10,035 bases of DNA, from assembly GCA_002359975.1 (NCBI GenBank), contig DENG01000036.1, positions 1-10,035 on the forward strand. Direction: 5' to 3'. Of this stretch, positions 5,664 to 10,035 are shown piece by piece. The position numbers and the translations under genes were made by a program. Each line of letters begins with the position of its first letter. The first letter of the stretch is position 1. The DNA comes from Polynucleobacter sp. UBA2650. GTDB lineage: Bacteria; Pseudomonadota; Gammaproteobacteria; Burkholderiales; Burkholderiaceae. The notes under the pieces were generated by a model, which saw only the letters and a program-made list of their open reading frames with translations, made no database searches and was not told the origin of the DNA.

Positions 5664-6704
5664 TTACCTCGCTGGTTTAGAGGCGGACTTCGCCGGATTG
5701 CGTTGGTAGCGATCCACCGCCGCCTCGTGCTCTTTCAAATTAGTCGAGAACTGGCTGCTACCATCACCGCGTGCCACAAAATACAGAGCATTCGATACTG
5801 CAGGCTGAGCGGCTGCCAGTAAGGACTCTTTCGATGGCATTGCAATGGGGGTTGGAGGCAGTCCATAACGCATATAGGTATTGTAGGGAGTATCTCGGCG
5901 CAGATCGGCTTTCTTAATATCGCCATCAAACTTTGGGCCAATGCCATAAATGACAGTGGGATCTGTTTGCAGCATCATGCCCTTCTTTAATCGATTCTGA
6001 AATACTGCCGAGATCATGCCTCGTTCGCTTGCCTGACCCGTTTCTTTCTCAACAATGGAAGCGAGGATTAGTAACTGATAGGGGCTTTTTAACACCCCAC
6101 CCTCAGGATTGGCTTTGGTGTAAAGATCCCAAGCGCCAGCCAATTGTTTTTGCATCGCTGCGAGTGCGCGCTTATAAATCACTAAATCAATTTCATCGGG
6201 ATCAAAAATATAGGTATCTGGTAGGAAATAGCCCTCTGCGCTTTCAGCATCCAAACCCACAGCCTTCACAAATTGGCTTGGGTCTAGGCGATTACTTTGA
6301 AGAGTCACGGCGGGGTGCGCCTCCATCGCTGCCCTAACCTGCCAAATACTCATCCCGGGGATGATCTTGACGCTCTCCCGAATTCGATCACCCCGAGCCA
6401 TTTGTAGCAAGACGCTGCCCAAACTGGCATTGGCAGGAAACGCATAGGTCCCGGGTTTGAGTTTAGAACCCACCCATAAAGATCGGGCCCCCACCTGAAA
6501 AAGCCAAGCTGGGGAGCTCATGCCTTGGTCTTGCAATTGCTTAGCAATGCTAGAGACGCCCGATTTGGGTAATACCTTAAAGCGTTGCTCTGCAGTGATG
6601 CCTTCTTTTGGCTTGGGCACAACCCCCCATGTAAACAATGCAAGGTAATAAAGCCCAATCAGGGTCAAGGCAATCAGGATGCCCGTTCGTAATTTAGAGA
6701 TCAA
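5664..6704 (-). CDS. mltG: Endolytic murein transglycosylase MltG
   Basis: A 346-residue inner-membrane enzyme (YceG family) that cleaves nascent glycan strands in the periplasm and so limits peptidoglycan chain length. One N-terminal transmembrane helix (about 8-28) follows a short basic start. A LysM-like region spans about 40-110, and the catalytic domain carries EGYFLPDTY (157-165), LASIVEKETG (214-223, with E219 equivalent to catalytic E218 of E. coli), LQTDPTVIYG (245-254) and YNTYMRYGLPPTPI (274-287). The C-terminal FSTNLKEHEAAV is also typical. Length matches E. coli (340). The only workable start is TTG 6704: an in-frame TAG lies three codons upstream, and a later start would cut the anchor. 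No Shine-Dalgarno precedes it, so translation may be weak. It heads the mltG-tmk-holB-tatD run and diverges from ygfZ. Confidence 0.93.
   Translation of the reverse strand: MISKLRTGILIALTLIGLYYLALFTWGVVPKPKEGITAEQRFKVLPKSGVSSIAKQLQDQGMSSPAWLFQVGARSLWVGSKLKPGTYAFPANASLGSVLLQMARGDRIRESVKIIPGMSIWQVRAAMEAHPAVTLQSNRLDPSQFVKAVGLDAESAEGYFLPDTYIFDPDEIDLVIYKRALAAMQKQLAGAWDLYTKANPEGGVLKSPYQLLILASIVEKETGQASERGMISAVFQNRLKKGMMLQTDPTVIYGIGPKFDGDIKKADLRRDTPYNTYMRYGLPPTPIAMPSKESLLAAAQPAVSNALYFVARGDGSSQFSTNLKEHEAAVDRYQRNPAKSASKPAR
5667..5670 (-). promoter_or_regulatory. Ribosome binding site of tmk, inside the mltG end
   Basis: GAGG on the - strand lies six bases before the GTG at 5660-5658 and within the last codons of mltG. 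An overlapping ATG (5664-5662) in another frame meets a stop after five codons, so GTG is the true start. Confidence 0.55.
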
Positions 6705-6811
6705 AGCAGTCTAGTCAAGGGTGATGGTATTGGGGATCAGAAAGTTTTTGTTCATACCACTATGATAAAAGTCTTAGCAAACCGATTCATAAACGACACA
6801 ATACAGCCCAA
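6705..6811. promoter_or_regulatory. Divergent promoter region between mltG and ygfZ
   Basis: This 107-bp gap must serve both directions. On the - strand, TTGCTA (6780-6775) and TATGAA (6756-6751) are 18 bp apart, with a TGG just before the -10 box as in extended -10 promoters; this would drive mltG. On the + strand TATGAT (6761-6766) is a plausible -10 for ygfZ, but its -35 position is poor. The two -10 boxes lie only four bases apart, back to back, so RNA polymerase could probably occupy only one at a time. All assignments are by consensus resemblance. Confidence 0.4.
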
Positions 6812-7756
6812 ATGACCGAACACCAAGTAACCGAGTTACGTGATTGGGGACTCCTTTTGGTAGAAGGCCCAGATGCTAGCTCCTTTTTGCAAGGACAATT
6901 GACCAACTCCGTATTAGGAATGACTCGTACACCTCCCGCAGCGATTGCACAGGATCATTCTGGTGTGCGTCTCTCGGGTTACTGCACTGCCAAGGGGCGT
7001 TTACTGGCGAGTGCTTGGATTTGTTTGTCAACTCATGCAGAGCAAGATCGTTTCGCCCTGTTTGTATCGCGCGACCTGGCCGCTACGTTTGCAAAACGCT
7101 TAGCCATGTTTGTGTTGCGCTCTAAAGCAAAGGTTGTAGATGTTAGTCATGAGTGGACAGTCTATGGCGTGCTTGGTCCGGCAAATACGTTACCTGCAAA
7201 CTTACCGAGCGATGCGATTGCTCTCACCATGACCCATCCCTCTGGCACTGGTGATCAAAAACGTATTCTGTTTGCGACACAAACACCACTTCCATCACAA
7301 AGCGCATCTTCCGAAGATCTTGGTGCATGGAATGCTGCGGAGATAGCCAGTGCAATACCACGCATTGTTTTGGCAACCCAAGATCAGTTTGTGCCGCAGA
7401 TGATCAACCTAGAATCCATTGGTGGGGTCGACTTCAAAAAAGGGTGCTACCCCGGACAAGAGGTGGTGGCGCGCAGTCAATACCGTGGCGCTATTAAACG
7501 TCGCCTATATCTTGCCCAAGTTGAGACCGCTCTTGCGCTTGCAGGTCCTGCTACCGAAGTTGTTCATGAGGATGATCCAAACCAGCCAGCCGGTATGGTG
7601 GTCTTATCCGCCCAGGATCCTACCCAAACGGGGCTTGTGACCCTGCAGATCGAGTGCAAGTCTGAGTTGGCCCAAAGTGGCAAATTACATCTCGGTAAGG
7701 CGGATGGCCCTGCATTGCAATTAGGAAATCTGCCATATTCCCTGATTGAAATTTAA
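6812..7756 (+). CDS. ygfZ: Folate-binding protein YgfZ
   Basis: A 314-residue cytoplasmic protein of the YgfZ/GcvT-like family. In E. coli YgfZ binds folate and supports assembly or repair of certain iron-sulfur enzymes; the human relative is IBA57. The hallmark motif KGCYPGQE is at 210-217, with the key cysteine at C212, inside the wider conserved block QMINLESIGGVDFKKGCYPG and then EVVARSQYRG. The N-terminal folate-binding fold includes EGPDASSFLQGQLTN (18-32) and GYCTAKGRLLA (56-66). Length is close to E. coli (326). ATG 6812 has no Shine-Dalgarno. It leads a tight + strand unit with the TANGO2-family gene 17 bp downstream and selO next, and it diverges from mltG. Confidence 0.93.
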   Translation: MTEHQVTELRDWGLLLVEGPDASSFLQGQLTNSVLGMTRTPPAAIAQDHSGVRLSGYCTAKGRLLASAWICLSTHAEQDRFALFVSRDLAATFAKRLAMFVLRSKAKVVDVSHEWTVYGVLGPANTLPANLPSDAIALTMTHPSGTGDQKRILFATQTPLPSQSASSEDLGAWNAAEIASAIPRIVLATQDQFVPQMINLESIGGVDFKKGCYPGQEVVARSQYRGAIKRRLYLAQVETALALAGPATEVVHEDDPNQPAGMVVLSAQDPTQTGLVTLQIECKSELAQSGKLHLGKADGPALQLGNLPYSLIEI

Positions 7757-7761
7757 TCAGG
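7741..7761 (+). repeat. Hairpin spanning the ygfZ stop codon
   Basis: CCTGATT (7741-7747) and AATCAGG (7755-7761) pair perfectly around a seven-base centre, with two further possible pairs inside. The ygfZ TAA (7754-7756) is in the loop and right arm. No T-run follows, so it is not a standard terminator. It ends 12 bases before the next start and contains the only SD-like bases (CAGG) there, so it could tune translation of the downstream gene. Confidence 0.45.
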
Positions 7762-7773
7762 CATATTATTGGT

Positions 7774-8631
7774 ATGTGCCTCATTTTATTTGCCTGGAAA
7801 TCTCACCCAAAGTACCCCTTGGTCGTTGCTGCCAATCGGGATGAGTTTTATGAACGCAATACTGCGGGTATTGGCTGGTGGCCAGAACATCCCCATATCC
7901 TAGCAGGACGTGATCAAGCCGATGTCATTGGTAGTCCTGGTACCTGGTTGGGTCTTACTAAAAATGGGCGCTTCTCTGCCCTCACCAATGTACGCTCACC
8001 CAGTGAGAAAAAACCGGATGCCCGAACTCGTGGTGAACTGCCACTCATGTACCTCTCAGGTGCCGATAAACCAGATCACTTTGTTAAAAAACATAGTAAG
8101 CGTTTTGATCAGTACAACGGCTTTAATCTCCTCATGGCAGATTTAAGTGACCCTAGCAATGCAGAAATGCATTGGGTTAGCAATCGGGTGGTCATGGGTA
8201 AATCGGTGCGACCTCGCAAAACCTTCCCGACCCAATCACTCACTCCTGGTGTGTATGGACTTTCGAATGCAATGCTCGATACCCCATGGCCCAAGGTGAA
8301 CCATCGTATCGCTGCATTTGCCCAAACACTTGCCATGGATACAGGCAATCTCAAACACGCTGATCAATATCTGCATTTACTTGCGGACGATCATGAAGCA
8401 CCAGATAGAGAACTCCCCAACACTGGTGTGAGCTTAGAGTGGGAGAAAGCTTTGTCGGCTGCCTTCATACGTACGCAACACTATGGCACACGATCAAGTA
8501 CTGTCTTGCGCGTGCGCAATGATGGCAACTATGAGGTCGTTGAGCGTCGCTTTGATGCCAATGGCGTAATCGCACACGATGTGATTACCGGCAATTTAAT
8601 TGGGTCAGCCTGGGCTAATTACTCGGTGTAA
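7774..8631 (+). CDS. NRDE-family (TANGO2-like) protein
   Basis: A 285-residue protein of the NRDE/TANGO2 family, expected in the cytoplasm. It begins MCLILFAW, so removal of Met would expose Cys2 as in the family. The name-giving NRDE is at 21-24, followed by GTWLGLTKNGRFSALTNVR (56-74), RGELP (86-90), YGLSNAMLDTPWPK (161-174) and YGTRSSTVL (237-245). Human and worm relatives have been proposed to move heme or to bind acyl-CoA; the biochemical role is unsettled, so I give no reaction. The gene lies 17 bp after ygfZ and four bases before selO, strongly suggesting one transcript. A hairpin covers the upstream stop codon and the only weak ribosome-binding bases. Family call is firm, function is not. 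Confidence 0.9.
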   Translation: MCLILFAWKSHPKYPLVVAANRDEFYERNTAGIGWWPEHPHILAGRDQADVIGSPGTWLGLTKNGRFSALTNVRSPSEKKPDARTRGELPLMYLSGADKPDHFVKKHSKRFDQYNGFNLLMADLSDPSNAEMHWVSNRVVMGKSVRPRKTFPTQSLTPGVYGLSNAMLDTPWPKVNHRIAAFAQTLAMDTGNLKHADQYLHLLADDHEAPDRELPNTGVSLEWEKALSAAFIRTQHYGTRSSTVLRVRNDGNYEVVERRFDANGVIAHDVITGNLIGSAWANYSV

Positions 8632-8635
8632 GCGC

Positions 8636-10035
8636 ATGGCATTTCCGCTACAGGGTGAAGATACCTGTCAACATCTCCTGCCCACGCCATTGCCAAATCC
8701 TTATTGGGTTGGCTTTGAAAGCAATCTTGCCAAAGAACTTGGTATTACTTTAGACGCATCGGGCTTACCGCAAGACCCACGATGGTTAGAGGTCTTGAGC
8801 GGCAATGCTCTAGAGACCCATGAACATACCTTTGCCGATCCAATTGCCACGGTGTATAGCGGCCATCAATTTGGGATATGGGCAGGTCAATTAGGCGATG
8901 GGCGCGCCATTCTGCTGGGTGATCTACAAGGCTATGAGCTTCAGTTAAAAGGTTCTGGCATCACGCGCTACTCACGCATGGGCGATGGCCGTGCAGTTTT
9001 GCGTTCCTCGATTCGGGAGTTCTTGTGCAGTGAGGCGATGCATGCACTGGGTGTGCCTACTAGTCGCGCTCTAGCGGTCACCGGTTCTAAAAAATCTGTA
9101 CTTCGTGAGAGTCTCGAGACCGCAGCGGTCTGCACACGACTTGCCCCCAGTTTTATCCGAGTAGGTCACTTTGAACACTTCGCCGCTGCACGCTCTACTG
9201 AGCATCTCACCACCATGGCTGATTATTTACTTATGCATCACTATCCAGAATGTCAAGGTACACATGATCCCTATCTTGCATTGTTTGCCGCGATCAGCGA
9301 ACGTACTGCAAAACTAGTTGCTCACTGGCAAGCGATTGGTTTTTGCCATGGCGTATTAAATAGTGACAACATTAGTATCTTGGGTCTCACAATTGATTAT
9401 GGCCCCTTTGGCTTTTTAGATCGTTTCCAAATAGACCACATCTGCAATCATAGTGACGGTCAAGGTCGGTATGCCTATCAACGTCAACCACAGATCATGC
9501 ACTGGAATATGGCCTGCTTAGCTGGGGCAATACTTCCATTAATCGAGACTCGCTACGGTAGCGAGCTTGCCCAAGAGCACTTACAAAAAACTTTAGAGGA
9601 GTTCCCAGAGATCTATCGTGCCGCTTGGTTAAAACACTTTAGGACGAAGCTTGGTTTATTGACCCCTAATCCTGACGATACATCTTTAGTGGAGTCACTC
9701 TTGCAGTTGATGCATCACAATCGCGTCGACTTTACTAATACCTTTAGAGCGCTCTCGCATTTTGATGCAAGCCATAATGCTAAATCCAACCCCTTACGCG
9801 ATCAGTTCTTAAATCGGGACGCTTTTGATACCTGGATGCAATCCTATGTCGCTCGCCTCAAGGAAGAGAAGTGTTCCCATGCAGAACGCCAGTCTCACAT
9901 GCTGGCCACAAATCCTAAGTTTGTATTACGTAATTATTTAGCCCAGGCAGCAATTGAGAAAGCCGAAAACGATGATTTCTCGGAAGTGAAGCGCTTGCTG
10001 GCAATCCTTCAAGACCCGTTTTCCGAACAGCCCGG
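8636..10035 (+). CDS. selO: Protein adenylyltransferase SelO (YdiU), 3' end cut by the window
   Basis: A pseudokinase-fold enzyme that binds ATP in a flipped orientation and transfers AMP to Ser, Thr or Tyr of protein targets, linked to redox stress. The frame is open from ATG 8636 to the window edge (466 codons plus two bases). Motifs are complete: YSGHQFGIWAGQLGDGRA (74-91), QLKGSG (K105), GDGRAVLRSSIREFL (E128), CTRLAPSFIRVGHFEHF (R168, R175), HGVLNSDN (D244, N245) and DYGPFGFLD (D254). These keep one constant offset of eight from the catalytic residues I recall for the Pseudomonas syringae enzyme (K113, E136, D252, D262). The late NPKFVLRNYLAQAAIEKAE is typical, so only the last few dozen residues, possibly with a redox cysteine, should be missing. 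It starts four bases after the TANGO2-family stop, with only a weak ribosome binding site. Confidence 0.95.
   Translation, partial: MAFPLQGEDTCQHLLPTPLPNPYWVGFESNLAKELGITLDASGLPQDPRWLEVLSGNALETHEHTFADPIATVYSGHQFGIWAGQLGDGRAILLGDLQGYELQLKGSGITRYSRMGDGRAVLRSSIREFLCSEAMHALGVPTSRALAVTGSKKSVLRESLETAAVCTRLAPSFIRVGHFEHFAAARSTEHLTTMADYLLMHHYPECQGTHDPYLALFAAISERTAKLVAHWQAIGFCHGVLNSDNISILGLTIDYGPFGFLDRFQIDHICNHSDGQGRYAYQRQPQIMHWNMACLAGAILPLIETRYGSELAQEHLQKTLEEFPEIYRAAWLKHFRTKLGLLTPNPDDTSLVESLLQLMHHNRVDFTNTFRALSHFDASHNAKSNPLRDQFLNRDAFDTWMQSYVARLKEEKCSHAERQSHMLATNPKFVLRNYLAQAAIEKAENDDFSEVKRLLAILQDPFSEQP

Noticed and set aside
6029..6337. 102-codon + strand frame inside mltG
   Set aside because: It lies antisense to the catalytic part of MltG and its composition is explained by that gene.
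6725..6759. TGGTAT and ATACCA inverted repeat in the mltG-ygfZ gap
   Set aside because: Six-base arms 23 bases apart are easily found by chance and one arm is part of the candidate -10 region.

Overview
The window reads as a stretch of betaproteobacterial chromosome, most likely Burkholderiaceae and probably Polynucleobacter or a close freshwater relative. The reasons are moderate GC content, very tight gene packing, the housekeeping order mltG-tmk-holB-tatD, a divergent ygfZ, and a DUF3108 protein. The genus is an inference from gene content and protein style, not from a search. I see no insertion sequence, phage gene, CRISPR array, tRNA or rRNA, and no gene-free stretch over 300 bases.

Left part (1-1760, + strand): an open frame runs in from the left edge and stops at 71-73. 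A candidate promoter (83-110) and a 22-bp near-palindrome (132-153) follow. Then come an HNH nuclease gene, best started at GTG 168, and 43 bases later a membrane-anchored DUF3108 protein with a TonB-like N-terminus. It meets the next gene tail to tail with only four bases between the stops.

Middle (1765-6704, - strand, read right to left): mltG, tmk, holB, tatD, a secreted ankyrin-repeat protein and a small potassium-channel protein. The first four reproduce the classic order seen in E. coli. They link peptidoglycan chain termination, dTTP synthesis, the polymerase III clamp loader and a TatD nuclease. Junctions are short (3, 53 and 11 bp, then a 4-bp ATGA overlap into the ankyrin gene). The channel gene sits 68 bp further on with its own -10-like box.

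Right part (6812-10035, + strand): ygfZ, a TANGO2/NRDE-family gene and selO, cut by the window edge, lie head to tail with 17- and 4-bp gaps. They diverge from mltG across a 107-bp region holding back-to-back -10-like boxes. All three have human counterparts linked to mitochondria (IBA57, TANGO2, SELENOO), which makes this small cluster the most interesting functional grouping here.

Most of the window is ordinary housekeeping DNA. The points worth a second look are the palindrome in the HNH leader, the TonB-like anchor on the DUF3108 protein, the ygfZ-TANGO2-selO unit, an acidic insert in HolB, and the non-ATG, SD-less start of mltG.
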